The translations under genes and the position numbers were made by a program. The notes below the pieces were generated by a model. That model worked only from the letters and a program-made list of their open reading frames with translations, made no database searches and had not been told where the DNA came from. Below, in pieces: positions 1 through 9,285 of a stretch of 64,000 nucleotides of DNA (position 1 is its first letter; each line of letters starts with the position of its first letter). The stretch covers positions 1 through 64,000 of the forward strand of contig PDSI01000147.1 in the NCBI GenBank assembly GCA_002748415.1. The letters run 5' to 3'. The stretch comes from Micrococcales bacterium. GTDB lineage: Bacteria; Actinomycetota; Actinomycetes; Actinomycetales; CAWJMD01.

Positions 1-1257
1 GTGGGTGCCGGGGTTGGGGGAGGCGACGAGGTGTAGGTGGACCATGAATTGGGTCTGTTCGATTTGGACGGCGCAGTGTGGGCGGGGGTCCGGCTGTAGC
101 ACGGCTGGGATGTCGTGGTCGTAGGCGGGTGGTTCGTCGGGGTCATGGCGTGGTAGCCAGTCGGTGAGTTGGTCGTTGGTGACGTACTCAGCCCACGGTG
201 GTGGTGTCTGGCCCGGCCCGGGCGTGTCCGGGACCGGGTCACCGAGCGTTGCCCGCCCGTGATCACAGACTCGACTCGTTTGCTCGTTGTTGTCTGCCGC
301 GGCGGTGAGGTTTCCGGTGTTGTCGGTGCGGTGACTGTGGTTGGTGTCGGCCGTGTGGTTTCCGGTGTTCAACGGCAGGGTGGTTTGGGCGCGGGCGAGG
401 TCGCCGAGGGCCATGGCACGACGCGCGTCGTGGGTGTGGTTGGATCCGGCTGCTTTGAGGGCGGCGGCGCCGGTGTTCAGGGCGTGGTCGAGGGTGATCG
501 CATCGAGGTGATCGAGGACTGCGGTCATCTCGGTGACACCACCAGCGACGGCAGGATCCGGCTGGGTGTGGGAGAACCACACCCCTCGCCGCTGCGCGGC
601 TTCTGCGGCGTCGTTGGCTGCCTGCTGCGGGTCGAACCGTGCGACCGCGGCAGCGACGGTACGGTCCAGCTGGGCCTGGCTGATCTTGCCTAGATACGGG
701 GCGCACTGCTGGTCGGCCCACCCGGCAGCTTCTTTCGACACCCCGACAGTGCGCTGCGCGAGGTTGCGGGCCCGCCACACCGGTACCTGCTCCGAACGCA
801 GCAGTTCCCAGGTCCGGGGCAGCCGGTAGGACAGCTCGAGCGCGTCGCGGACCAGCCGGTCTCCGGCGCCGGTGGACATCCCGATCGCGGTGACGAACTC
901 CGCCACCGCGTACCCGCACACCAGCGGGCTGCCTGGACCGGCTAACGGTTGTCCTTCTGCCCATGGGTCTACCCACGTTTGGGTGGACAGCAAGACCTGG
1001 GGCGGGTTGGCGTCCAGGTAGGCGACCGCGGCCTCCAGCAACCGGACTTCCGCCCGGTTGGACATCTCCCGTAACCGCGCTGCCGCGGCCAGCATCTGCT
1101 GATTCGACAACCCCCGCAACCCATCGGCGTCGTCGGACTCCCTGGTGGCCCCGGCATCACCCGGCGCGGTGGATACCGCAGCATCGGCGAGGTCGAACAC
1201 CCCACCCAGCACATGCTGGCCCACCGGCCGCGGTGTGGTGTTTACCGTCGTCGTCAT
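1..1257 (-). CDS. DUF222 (13E12-repeat family) protein, 3' end outside window
   Basis: The gene reads leftwards from the ATG at 1255-1257 and stays open for 419 codons to the window edge, so its C-terminus is missing. The visible part is an alanine-rich helical region (for example LSNQQMLAAAARLREMSN near residue 50) of the DUF222 type, followed by a low-complexity Asn/Thr/His stretch at about residues 285-320. DUF222 proteins usually end in an HNH nuclease domain, which would lie beyond the window, so nuclease function is only inferred. The family is multicopy in actinobacterial genomes and has been linked to mobile REP13E12 elements, but no repeat or insertion-sequence end is visible here. 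The 235 bases between it and the next gene hold nothing I can recognise. Confidence 0.75.
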   Translation of the reverse strand, partial: MTTTVNTTPRPVGQHVLGGVFDLADAAVSTAPGDAGATRESDDADGLRGLSNQQMLAAAARLREMSNRAEVRLLEAAVAYLDANPPQVLLSTQTWVDPWAEGQPLAGPGSPLVCGYAVAEFVTAIGMSTGAGDRLVRDALELSYRLPRTWELLRSEQVPVWRARNLAQRTVGVSKEAAGWADQQCAPYLGKISQAQLDRTVAAAVARFDPQQAANDAAEAAQRRGVWFSHTQPDPAVAGGVTEMTAVLDHLDAITLDHALNTGAAALKAAGSNHTHDARRAMALGDLARAQTTLPLNTGNHTADTNHSHRTDNTGNLTAAADNNEQTSRVCDHGRATLGDPVPDTPGPGQTPPPWAEYVTNDQLTDWLPRHDPDEPPAYDHDIPAVLQPDPRPHCAVQIEQTQFMVHLHLVASPNPGTH

Positions 1258-1492
1258 ACTCCATAGTCAACACCAGACCACTGACAGTTCTACCCGCCGC
1301 GGCAACCAGCTGAGCAACGAAAACCCCTCACACACAAACATTCCGGGATTCTCACAGATCAAAGATGAAGGCAGCCGCTCGGCCGGGGCGGTAAGCAGTT
1401 CGCTGGATCCGAGCTGCAGGCGGGCGGCCCGGTCGGGGGTATACCGGTCGGGCAGCAGGCCGGGGCACCCGGTTGCCGGGGCATCCGCGCGC

Positions 1493-2431
1493 TCACCCAG
1501 CCGCGATCGCGGCCACCGCTGCCAGGCTGAGACTCAGCCCGGCCAGTTGCGTGCGCTCGACCCGTTCGCCGAGCAGCGCGGCGGCCAGTAATACCGTGAC
1601 AGCGGGATACAGCGAGGTCAGCACGGCCGCTACGGCCATGCCGTCCCGAGCCGCGATCCGGTAGCAGACCACGGCGACCGCCAGCAGCACACCGGGAACC
1701 GCCGCCCACCCGATGCCCAGCGACCACAGGTCGAGCACCGACTCCACCGTTCGGGGCTGTGCGCCCGGCGCCGGAACATACCGGCGTGCCGGACGGGGTC
1801 TGGCGGCCACGAGAACAGTGACCAGCAGGATCGGAACCGCCTGGCTGATCAGCACCGGCCACAACCCGGATTCCTCGCCGGTCCGCTCCAGCCCGATGAA
1901 CAAGAACCCGAAGCCGACGCCCGCCACGACCGCATCCGCCAGCCCGGCCGTCAGCGCGGGCTGCCGGCCGGCCCCCGAGTGTCCCGGCGCCGCTGCGATA
2001 CCCCGGCGAAGCACCGCCGGCAACCCGCCGCCGGACACCAGCCAGATCGCCGGCAGCGCCAGCGCAACACCGATGCCCGCCAGCAGGCTGAGCCTCTCGC
2101 CGAGGGCCGGCCCGACGACGACCGGCAACAGGGCCGCCCCCACCGCTGACACCGGACCCACCACCGCCATCCGTCCACGGGCCAGGCCCCGGTACAACGC
2201 CAGGCCACCACCGCCGCCGCCGAGACCGGCCACCAGGGCCCACCCGGCCGCCGCACGGCTGAGCCCGGACCCAGGCGCGAACGGAACCGCCACAGCCAAC
2301 AGCAGGACCGTCGAGGTATTGGCGAGGAAAACCACCGGTAGATAGTGGAAGCGGCGCGACAACGACCCGCCGAAGAAATCACTGGCCCCGTACGCAAGAG
2401 CCGCCAGCAGGGCAAGCAGGACAGCGGTCAA
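1493..2431 (-). CDS. EamA/DMT-family membrane transporter
   Basis: This is a 312-residue, almost entirely hydrophobic protein with about ten membrane segments arranged as two EamA repeats (roughly residues 1-140 and 150-310). That is the drug/metabolite transporter layout. The N-terminus contains YGASDFFGG, typical of actinobacterial DMT proteins. The substrate cannot be read from the sequence. The start is a TTG whose first three bases lie in the overlap TTGA with the stop of the upstream DNA ligase gene, so translation is probably coupled. It is the last gene of a compact leftward run (treZ, reductase, ligase, transporter). Confidence 0.8.
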   Translation of the reverse strand: MTAVLLALLAALAYGASDFFGGSLSRRFHYLPVVFLANTSTVLLLAVAVPFAPGSGLSRAAAGWALVAGLGGGGGGLALYRGLARGRMAVVGPVSAVGAALLPVVVGPALGERLSLLAGIGVALALPAIWLVSGGGLPAVLRRGIAAAPGHSGAGRQPALTAGLADAVVAGVGFGFLFIGLERTGEESGLWPVLISQAVPILLVTVLVAARPRPARRYVPAPGAQPRTVESVLDLWSLGIGWAAVPGVLLAVAVVCYRIAARDGMAVAAVLTSLYPAVTVLLAAALLGERVERTQLAGLSLSLAAVAAIAAG

Positions 2432-3504
2432 ACGGCAGTTCCGTTCCCGCTGCCCGATGTCCCGGTCAGTACCGCGTCCAGGTCATGCGCGGCCGGCATT
2501 CTCAACTGCTCGTACGTGCACGATCGTGGATCGCGATCCGGCCGGAACCGCTTCAGCTGCACGGTGTGCCGGAACCTGTGTCCCTCCATCTGGTCGTAGG
2601 CCACCTCGGCGACCACCTCCGGTCGCAATCGCATGAAGCTGGTGTCCTTGCCCGAGGAGAACCGGTTCTGGTCTCCCGCGCACCGAACCGGTTCGTCGTT
2701 CTCGTCGCGAACGACCAGCGGCCGTAGTTGCTCCAACAGCTCCATGCGGCGCTTGGCGGTGAAGGAGGCCGCACCACCCACCATCGCCAATTCACCGTCG
2801 TCGGTGTACAGGCCCAGCAGCAACGAGCCGATGCCCTGCCCGCTCTTGTGCACCCGGTACCCGAGCAGCACGACATCAGCGGTCCGGGCGTGCTTCAGCT
2901 TGAAGATGGCCCGCTTGCCCGGCTGATACACCTCGGCGGCGGGCTTGGCGATGACCCCGTCCAGCCCGGCCCCCTCGAAATCGGTGAACCAGCGCATCGC
3001 CACCGCGGAGTCCTTCGTCACCCGGCTCAGGTGCACCGGAGCGCGGAACGGCTCGGCTACCCGCTCCAGTTGCGCTCGCCGGTGTTCGAACGGTTCGTCC
3101 TGCAACGACCGGCCGGCCACCGCCAGCATGTCGAAAGCCACGAACGACGCCGGGGTCTGCTCGGCCAGCATTCGTATCCGAGACTGCGCCGGATGGATCC
3201 GTTGCGCCAGCGTCGGCCAGTCCAGTCGTTCCGCGCCCGGCCTGCCGCGGCGCAGGATGAGCTCACCGTCCAGGATGCACCCGGGCGGTACCTGCTCGGC
3301 GAACGTTTCCACCAACTCCGGGAAGTACCGGGTCAACGGCTTGCTACCCCGGGAGGCGATCTCGATGGTTGCGCCGTCGTTGACCACCAGGCCCCGGAAG
3401 CCGTCCCATTTCGGCTCGAAGAGGTAGCCGCCGGGGCGCTGCGGCAACGCGTCGAAGCTCTTCACGGCCTTGGCCAGCATCGGGGCGGGTGCAATCAGGG
3501 TCAC
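2428..3504 (-). CDS. ligC: ATP-dependent DNA ligase, LigC type
   Basis: This 358-residue ATP-dependent DNA ligase matches the usual length of mycobacterial LigC. It has the nucleotidyl-transfer motif EPKWDG with the AMP-accepting Lys at residue 32, the motif FVAFDML, the motif DGVIAKP, and FKLKH before the C-terminal OB-fold. There is no polymerase or nuclease domain, which separates it from LigD. Family knowledge assigns LigC a back-up role in base-excision or alternative end repair; the essential replicative ligase would be the NAD-dependent LigA elsewhere. The gene follows the reductase gene by 9 bases and overlaps the transporter start by 4, so it is probably cotranscribed with both. Confidence 0.88.
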   Translation of the reverse strand: MTLIAPAPMLAKAVKSFDALPQRPGGYLFEPKWDGFRGLVVNDGATIEIASRGSKPLTRYFPELVETFAEQVPPGCILDGELILRRGRPGAERLDWPTLAQRIHPAQSRIRMLAEQTPASFVAFDMLAVAGRSLQDEPFEHRRAQLERVAEPFRAPVHLSRVTKDSAVAMRWFTDFEGAGLDGVIAKPAAEVYQPGKRAIFKLKHARTADVVLLGYRVHKSGQGIGSLLLGLYTDDGELAMVGGAASFTAKRRMELLEQLRPLVVRDENDEPVRCAGDQNRFSSGKDTSFMRLRPEVVAEVAYDQMEGHRFRHTVQLKRFRPDRDPRSCTYEQLRMPAAHDLDAVLTGTSGSGNGTAV

Positions 3505-3513
3505 CGGCCCACG

Positions 3514-4302
3514 CTACCGCCGGACCCGCCACCGGGTGAGGACGGTGTCGGTATCGTGCAGCACCCGCTCCAGCGTGAGATCGACGGCGTCCGCGGCCGG
3601 GTCACCGGGGTGGCGCCCCAGGCCGGCGACGATGCGACCCGCGGCCCCGCCCACCAGCCGGCCGGTCACGCTCAAACACAGCTCGTCCAGCCGGCCCGCC
3701 GCGACAACAGCGGCCAACAAGCCGGGACCACCCTCGCACAGCACCCGCGGCAGGCCGCGCTGCACGAGCGCGTCCACCGCCCATTCGGCATCGATCCGTC
3801 CGTCTCGGCTGGTGTGCGGCGGGCACACCAGGACCGCGTCCACGCCCCATTGGTCGTGCAGGGCGCCTGCGTGGGCCTGCTCACCGGCCGGGGTGGTCAC
3901 GACCAGCAGCCGGGTGTGATCGCCGGCGGCGCCGGCGCGTGCCCGCTCTGCCGACCGGCCCAGCGTCTCGGGCACGATGCCGCTTCCGGTGAGCACGGCC
4001 ATCACCGCCACCGGTGCCTGACCGAGCGCTGCCCGGGTAGCGGCCGTGCCGGCGTGCGGTTCGGCCAACCCGTACTTCTCGGTGGCGGCCGTGCCCGCGC
4101 CTACCAGGATGACGTCGGCCAGGCCCCGCATCGTCGCCAGAGCCGCTGAGTCCGTGACGGTTGCGAGTGAACCCGACCGCCCGTCCGGACCTGTCGCGGC
4201 ACCGTCGGCCGAGCTGACCATGCTGGCCCGCACCCAGCCACGGGCAGGTAGCGGTTCGGGGTAGGCGTACATCGACCGCAGCTGGTCGGCGGTCGGGCGC
4301 AT
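3514..4302 (-). CDS. Pyrimidine reductase family protein (RibD C-terminal domain)
   Basis: This 262-residue protein has the RibD C-terminal/dihydrofolate-reductase-like fold. Visible motifs include RASMVSSADGAATG near residue 25 and LCEGGPGLLAAVV near residue 190, the latter being the NADPH-binding glycine loop. There is no RibD deaminase domain, so it is the stand-alone type often annotated as a pyrimidine reductase family protein. A true riboflavin role is not supported by neighbours, since no rib genes are present. Its ATG shares one base with the treZ stop (TGATG), implying translational coupling. Its physiological substrate is unknown. Confidence 0.82.
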   Translation of the reverse strand: MRPTADQLRSMYAYPEPLPARGWVRASMVSSADGAATGPDGRSGSLATVTDSAALATMRGLADVILVGAGTAATEKYGLAEPHAGTAATRAALGQAPVAVMAVLTGSGIVPETLGRSAERARAGAAGDHTRLLVVTTPAGEQAHAGALHDQWGVDAVLVCPPHTSRDGRIDAEWAVDALVQRGLPRVLCEGGPGLLAAVVAAGRLDELCLSVTGRLVGGAAGRIVAGLGRHPGDPAADAVDLTLERVLHDTDTVLTRWRVRR

Positions 4303-6041
4303 CAGCCCACCCGGGCGATCGCCACCGAGTCCGGGCCCACGGTGAGGCCGGCGTCGGCGTCGTGCTCGACTTCGCCGAAGGCCAATGCAACCCGTTGCAC
4401 CGCAAGCTCGAACCGATGCTGTTGCGGCCCCAGGTTGACCACCACCCGGAACGCGCCCCTGGTCATCACCAGCGTCTGAGCCTGTTCGTCGATGTCGACC
4501 TCCAGCCTGTCCAACCGGTCATCGGTCAGGTCGGATTCGCTGCGCCGCAACGCGATCAGGTCGCGGTACCAGTCCAGCATCCGCCGGTGCGGCTCCTCGT
4601 CGAGATCGGACCAGTCCAAGACGCTGCCGTGCCGGGTCGCATGGTCCTGCGGATCGGGGATCTGGTCCGCGGCCCAGCCGAAGTCCGCGAATTCGGCTCG
4701 GCGTCCGTCGCGGATCGCCTGCGCCAGGTCCGGGTCCTGATGGTCGCTGAAGAACATGAACGGGGTAGTGCAACCCCACTCCTCGCCCATGAACAGCATC
4801 GGGGTGAACGGGCTGGTCAGCGTGATCGCCGCGCCGATCGCGACCCGGCCCGCGGTCAGGCTCGCGGCGGGCCGGTCGCCGACGGCCCGGTTGCCGACCT
4901 GGTCGTGATTGGCCGCGTACGCCAGGAACCGGTGCCCACCGATCCGCGCCCGGTCCACCGGCGCCCCCCAGTCGCGGTTCCGGAAGGTGGAGAAGCCGCC
5001 GTCGTGGCGGAATACCTCGGTCAGCGTCTTGGCCAGTACTCTCAGATCACCGAAATCCACGTAGTACCCGTGGGTTTCATCGGCCAGCAATGCGTGCAGG
5101 GCATGGTGGAAGTCGTCGGACCACTGCGCCGTCATGCCCAGGCCGCCCTGCTCGACGGGAATGACCATCGTCGGGTCGTTGAGATCCGACTCGGCCACCA
5201 GGCCCAACGGGCGGCCCACCTGTTCGGACAACGCCGCGGTCTCCGTACTCAACTGAGCCAGCAGATGCTGGTGGGAGTCATCGGCCAGTTCGTGCACCGC
5301 GTCGAGCCGTAGCGCATCGATACGGAAGTCACGGAACCAGCGAAGTGCGTTGTCGCAGATGTATCTGCGCACCTGGTCGTTGTGTTCGTCGTCCAGGTTC
5401 ACGGCCTTACCCCACGGCGTGTGGTGTTTGTCGGTGAAGTACGGGCCGAACGTTTCCAGGTAGTTGCCTTGCGGGCCCAAGTGGTTGTACACCACGTCCA
5501 GGCACACCCCGAGCCCGCGCTGATGACAGGCGTCGACGAACCGTTGTAACGCGGCCGGGCCGCCGTACCGGCCGTGCACCGCGAACAGGTCGACCCCGTC
5601 GTAGCCCCACCCGTGTTCACCGGGGAACGCCGCCACCGGCATCAGCGACACGATGTCCACGCCCAACTCACGAAGGTGGTCCAGCCGCTCGATCGCGGCG
5701 TCCAGGGTGCCCTGTTCGGTGAAGGTGCCGGCGTGCAGTTCGTAGAACAACCGGCCGCGCACGTCGACGCCGGCCCAGTCCTGGTCACCCCACGCATGAG
5801 CTGCGGGGTCGAACACCCGGCTCGGCCCGTCCACCCCGTGCGGCTGCCACTCGGTGCGCGGATCGGGGCGTGGCGGGCCGCCGTCCACGCTGAACGCGTA
5901 ATCGGTGCCCGGCCCGGCGTTCTCGGCCGTTGCCTGCCACCATCCGGGCCGGTCTCCAGCCGGTGTCATCGGTATGTGGTGCCCGTCGACGACCAGGTCG
6001 ACGGTGTCGGCGAACGGGGCCCAGACAGTGAAGGTGTGCAC
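4302..6041 (-). CDS. treZ: Malto-oligosyltrehalose trehalohydrolase
   Basis: TreZ releases trehalose from maltooligosyl-trehalose, the second step of the TreY-TreZ pathway, in the cytoplasm. The protein is a GH13 enzyme with an N-terminal beta domain (HTFTVWAPF) and a TIM barrel. Catalytic regions are visible: ALRLDAVHEL with the nucleophile Asp, GLVAESDLND with the acid/base Glu, and YAANHDQVGN with the third acidic residue. I place the start at the GTG at 6039-6041, which gives 579 residues, the normal family length. The open frame continues to 6239, but that part has no family similarity and would overlap the PPK2 start. treY and treX are not in the window. It heads a four-gene leftward run. 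Confidence 0.9.
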   Translation of the reverse strand: MHTFTVWAPFADTVDLVVDGHHIPMTPAGDRPGWWQATAENAGPGTDYAFSVDGGPPRPDPRTEWQPHGVDGPSRVFDPAAHAWGDQDWAGVDVRGRLFYELHAGTFTEQGTLDAAIERLDHLRELGVDIVSLMPVAAFPGEHGWGYDGVDLFAVHGRYGGPAALQRFVDACHQRGLGVCLDVVYNHLGPQGNYLETFGPYFTDKHHTPWGKAVNLDDEHNDQVRRYICDNALRWFRDFRIDALRLDAVHELADDSHQHLLAQLSTETAALSEQVGRPLGLVAESDLNDPTMVIPVEQGGLGMTAQWSDDFHHALHALLADETHGYYVDFGDLRVLAKTLTEVFRHDGGFSTFRNRDWGAPVDRARIGGHRFLAYAANHDQVGNRAVGDRPAASLTAGRVAIGAAITLTSPFTPMLFMGEEWGCTTPFMFFSDHQDPDLAQAIRDGRRAEFADFGWAADQIPDPQDHATRHGSVLDWSDLDEEPHRRMLDWYRDLIALRRSESDLTDDRLDRLEVDIDEQAQTLVMTRGAFRVVVNLGPQQHRFELAVQRVALAFGEVEHDADAGLTVGPDSVAIARVG

Positions 6042-6231
6042 GCACCCAGCGTGGCACGGCAGCCGCGCCACAGCTACACCCATGGACGACGACGCGCGTG
6101 GACTGTCAGGCGTTTTCAGGTGCGCAGGCGTAGGCTTGCGGTGGTCGTCCGGGGCCGCGGGGGACGACAGCATCCCCACACCACGGCAGGCGCGGCCAGG
6201 GCACGCATCGTGCAGGAGTGAAGGAGGGCCG

Positions 6232-7383
6232 GTGGCCACCGATCAGAAGCCGACCAAGCAAAAGCCGGGTAAGAAGTCGACGAAGGCGGACGGTAAAAGT
6301 AAGGCCAAGAAGAGCGGCAAGAAGAAGAAGGAATCCGCCAAGCAGAAGGCGATGCGGGATGCTGCCGCCAAGGCCCTGGCGGCCAAGCGCGCCCGCAAGG
6401 ACCTGACCGCGGACGACCTCAGCAAGAAAGACGCCAAGAAGGCCAAGCAGGCGGCCGAGGACGCGGCCCAGGCCGGCGAAGACCAAGCCGGGGCGGCAGC
6501 CACGGTCGCCGAGGTGATGGCGGCACCGGCTGGTGAGGTGGCGGACCTGCTGCGGGTCGGTCCCTCGTTCGACCTGGCCGGGGTGGACACCCGGTCCACG
6601 CCCGGTTTCGCCGGCGGCAAGGACGAAGGCGAAGCGGCGTTGCTGGCCGGAGCCGAGGAATTGTCCGAACTGCAGGAGCGCCTGTACGCGGCGGCCAAGA
6701 GCGGCGACAAACGCAGTGTGCTGTTGGTGGTCCAGGGCATGGACACCGCGGGCAAAGGCGGCATCGTGCGGCACGTCGTCGGCTCGGTGGACCCGCAGGG
6801 CGTGCAGCTGACCGCGTTCAAGGCACCCACCCCGCAAGAGCGGTCCAAGGGGTTCCTGTGGCGGATCCGCCAGGCCCTGCCGCAGGCCGGCTACATCGGG
6901 GTGTTCGACCGGTCCCACTACGAGGACGTGCTGGTGGTGCGGGTCAAGGGGCTGGCCAGCAAGCAGGTTTGGGCGCGCCGGTACGCCTCCATCAACACCT
7001 TCGAGAAGCAGTGCGCCGCCAAGGGAATCACCCTGGTCAAGGTCATGCTGCACATCAGTGCGCAGGAGCAGCACGAACGGCTGGCCGAGCGGCTGGAACG
7101 CCCGGACAAGTACTGGAAGTACCGTCCCGGTGACTTGGACGACCGGGCCCTGTGGCCGGACTTCCAAGAGGCCTACCAGGATGCGCTGACCAAGTGCTCC
7201 ACCGAGATCGCACCTTGGTACGTGGTGCCGGCCGACCGCAAGTGGTATGCCCGCTGGGCGGTCCAGCAGTTGTTGCTGAACGCGTTGCGGGGCATCGATC
7301 CGCAGTGGCCGCAGGCCGGTTTCGACGTCGAGGCGGAGAAGGAGCAGCTGGCCGGTTTGGACGACGTCGCCGAGGACGACTGA
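6232..7383 (+). CDS. ppk2: Polyphosphate kinase 2 family protein
   Basis: PPK2 enzymes transfer phosphate between polyphosphate and nucleotides. The core has Walker A GMDTAGKGG, the Walker B region DRSHYEDVLVVRV, the lid segment with RRYASINTFE, and the family signature ERPDKYWKYRPGDLDDR. The GTG start at 6232 is chosen because AAGGAGG lies 5 bases upstream (6221-6227); this gives 383 residues. Before the kinase core there is an extension of about 100 residues. Residues 5-35 are extremely Lys-rich and the next part is Ala/Glu/Lys-rich, probably helical or disordered. Substrate preference (ADP, GDP or AMP) cannot be read from the sequence. It is the first rightward gene and diverges from treZ. 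Confidence 0.88.
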   Translation: MATDQKPTKQKPGKKSTKADGKSKAKKSGKKKKESAKQKAMRDAAAKALAAKRARKDLTADDLSKKDAKKAKQAAEDAAQAGEDQAGAAATVAEVMAAPAGEVADLLRVGPSFDLAGVDTRSTPGFAGGKDEGEAALLAGAEELSELQERLYAAAKSGDKRSVLLVVQGMDTAGKGGIVRHVVGSVDPQGVQLTAFKAPTPQERSKGFLWRIRQALPQAGYIGVFDRSHYEDVLVVRVKGLASKQVWARRYASINTFEKQCAAKGITLVKVMLHISAQEQHERLAERLERPDKYWKYRPGDLDDRALWPDFQEAYQDALTKCSTEIAPWYVVPADRKWYARWAVQQLLLNALRGIDPQWPQAGFDVEAEKEQLAGLDDVAEDD

Positions 7384-7411
7384 TCGCCGGTAGGCAGGGT
7401 TGCCGAGGTCG

Positions 7412-7417
7412 TACACT
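7412..7417 (+). promoter_or_regulatory. Candidate -10 element for aspS
   Basis: The hexamer TACACT fits the actinobacterial TANNNT -10 pattern and lies 58 bases before the aspS start. No convincing -35 element is visible. Confidence 0.35.
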
Positions 7418-7475
7418 GGTGCGCCGACCGGTCCGTCGTGACCCCCGTATCCCCTAACCCTCCGGGAGCAGCACC

Positions 7476-9278
7476 GTGCTACGCACGCACACCGCAGGTG
7501 AGCTTCGAGCCGACCACATCGACACCGTCGTCACCCTCACCGGCTGGGTAGGGCGGCGGCGGGACCACGGTGGGGTGGCGTTCATCGACCTGCGTGACGC
7601 ATCCGGGGTGGCTCAGGTCGTCGTGCACGACGAGCAGGTCGCCGGCGGGCTGCGCAACGAGTACTGCCTGCAGGTCACCGGCAGGGTCACCCGCCGCCCG
7701 GAAGGCAATGAGAACCCGGCCATCCCCACCGGCGAGATCGAGGTGGAGGCCGACCAGGTCGAGGTGCTCAATCCGGCGGCGCCGCTGCCGTTCCAGATCG
7801 ACGAACACGTCGACGTCGGTGAAGAGGCCCGGCTGCGGCACCGCTACCTGGACCTGCGCCGCCCGGAACCGGCGCGGATCCTGCGGTTGCGCTCACAGGT
7901 CAACCACGCCGCCCGGGAGGTGTTGCACGACGCCGGTTTCGTCGAGGTCGAGACCCCGACGCTGACGCGTTCCACCCCGGAAGGTGCCCGGGATTTCCTG
8001 GTGCCGGCCCGGCTGTCACCCGGGTCCTGGTACGCGCTGCCGCAGAGCCCGCAGCTGTTCAAGCAACTGCTGATGGTCGCCGGCGTGGAGCGGTACTACC
8101 AGATCGCCCGTTGCTACCGCGACGAGGACTTCCGCAACGACCGGCAACCGGAGTTCACTCAGCTCGACCTGGAGATGAGCTTCGTCACCCAGGACGACGT
8201 CATCGGCGTCGCCGAGCAGGTGATCGCCGCGTTGTGGGCGCTCATCGGGCACGAGATCCAGCGACCGATCCCACACATCACCTACGCCGAGGCGATGGAG
8301 CGCTTCGGCTCCGACAAGCCCGACCTGCGATTCGGCCTGGAGCTGACCAACCTCACGGAATACTTCTCCGGCACCGAGTTCCGGGTGTTCCAGGCGCCGT
8401 ACGTGGGCGCGGTGGTGATGCCCGGCGGCGGGTCTCAGCCGCGGCGGCAGTTCGACGCCTGGCAGGAGTGGGCCAAACAACGCGGTGCCCGTGGCCTTGC
8501 CTACGTGACCGTGGGCGAGGACGGCGCCTTGGGTGGGCCGGTAGCCAAGAACTTGTCCGCGAAGGAACTGGCCGGGCTCGCCGAGAAGGTCGGCGCTGTG
8601 GGCGGGGACTGCGTCTTCTTCGCCGCCGGTGAGCCCACGCCGATGCGGGAACTGCTCGGTGCCGCCCGCGGGGAGATCGCCCGCCGCTGTGGGTTGATCC
8701 CCGAGGGGGCGTGGTCGTTCGTGTGGGTGGTCGACGCGCCGCTGTTCGAGCCGGCTGCCAAGGCCGCCGCGGCCGGTGACGTGGCCGTCGGCGGGGGAGC
8801 GTGGACCGCGGTGCACCACGCGTTCACCGCACCGAAACCGGAATGGCAGGCCAACTTCGAGCAGGACCCGGGTAACGCGCTGGCGAACGCCTACGACATC
8901 GTCTGCAACGGCAACGAGATCGGCGGTGGGTCCATCCGTATTCACCGCCGGGAGGTGCAGGAGCGCGTGTTCCAGGTGATGGGCATCGGCGCCGATGAGG
9001 CGCAGGAGAAGTTCGGGTTCCTGCTGGATGCGTTCTCCTACGGTGCGCCGCCGCACGGCGGTATCGCTTTCGGGTGGGACCGCATCGTCACACTGCTGGC
9101 CGGGGCGTCCTCGATCCGGGAGTCGATCGCCTTCCCCAAGTCCGGCGGTGGGCAGGACCCGCTGACCGGCGCGCCCGCACCGATCACCACGCAGCAGCGC
9201 AAGGAGACCGGCGTGGACGCCAAACCGCACGCCGCGGCCGGTGGTTCGGGCAGTCCCGCCGGCGAAACGGGTGGTTGA
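7476..9278 (+). CDS. aspS: Aspartyl-tRNA synthetase
   Basis: This class II synthetase charges tRNA-Asp. It is 600 residues long, as expected for the bacterial type. It has an N-terminal OB-fold anticodon-binding domain ([13 protein letters not shown]), class II motif 1 ([17 protein letters not shown]), motif 2 ([19 protein letters not shown]), the inserted GAD-like domain in the middle, and motif 3 ([10 protein letters not shown]) near the C-terminus. The start is GTG with GGGAG upstream. It ends only 7 bases from the convergent MMPL transporter gene. Confidence 0.97.
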   Translation: MLRTHTAGELRADHIDTVVTLTGWVGRRRDHGGVAFIDLRDASGVAQVVVHDEQVAGGLRNEYCLQVTGRVTRRPEGNENPAIPTGEIEVEADQVEVLNPAAPLPFQIDEHVDVGEEARLRHRYLDLRRPEPARILRLRSQVNHAAREVLHDAGFVEVETPTLTRSTPEGARDFLVPARLSPGSWYALPQSPQLFKQLLMVAGVERYYQIARCYRDEDFRNDRQPEFTQLDLEMSFVTQDDVIGVAEQVIAALWALIGHEIQRPIPHITYAEAMERFGSDKPDLRFGLELTNLTEYFSGTEFRVFQAPYVGAVVMPGGGSQPRRQFDAWQEWAKQRGARGLAYVTVGEDGALGGPVAKNLSAKELAGLAEKVGAVGGDCVFFAAGEPTPMRELLGAARGEIARRCGLIPEGAWSFVWVVDAPLFEPAAKAAAAGDVAVGGGAWTAVHHAFTAPKPEWQANFEQDPGNALANAYDIVCNGNEIGGGSIRIHRREVQERVFQVMGIGADEAQEKFGFLLDAFSYGAPPHGGIAFGWDRIVTLLAGASSIRESIAFPKSGGGQDPLTGAPAPITTQQRKETGVDAKPHAAAGGSGSPAGETGG

Positions 9279-9285
9279 GAAAGCT

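Noticed and set aside
263..976. Long Arg/Pro-rich open frames antisense or out of frame to real genes, for example in the DUF222, PilX-like and carB regions
   Set aside because: They are typical shadow frames of GC-rich coding DNA, with biased composition and no recognisable domains; the real frame is clear in each case.
6042..6239. Longer N-terminus for TreZ up to 6239
   Set aside because: The extra 66 residues have no family similarity and would overlap the ppk2 start and its ribosome-binding site; the GTG at 6039-6041 gives the standard length.
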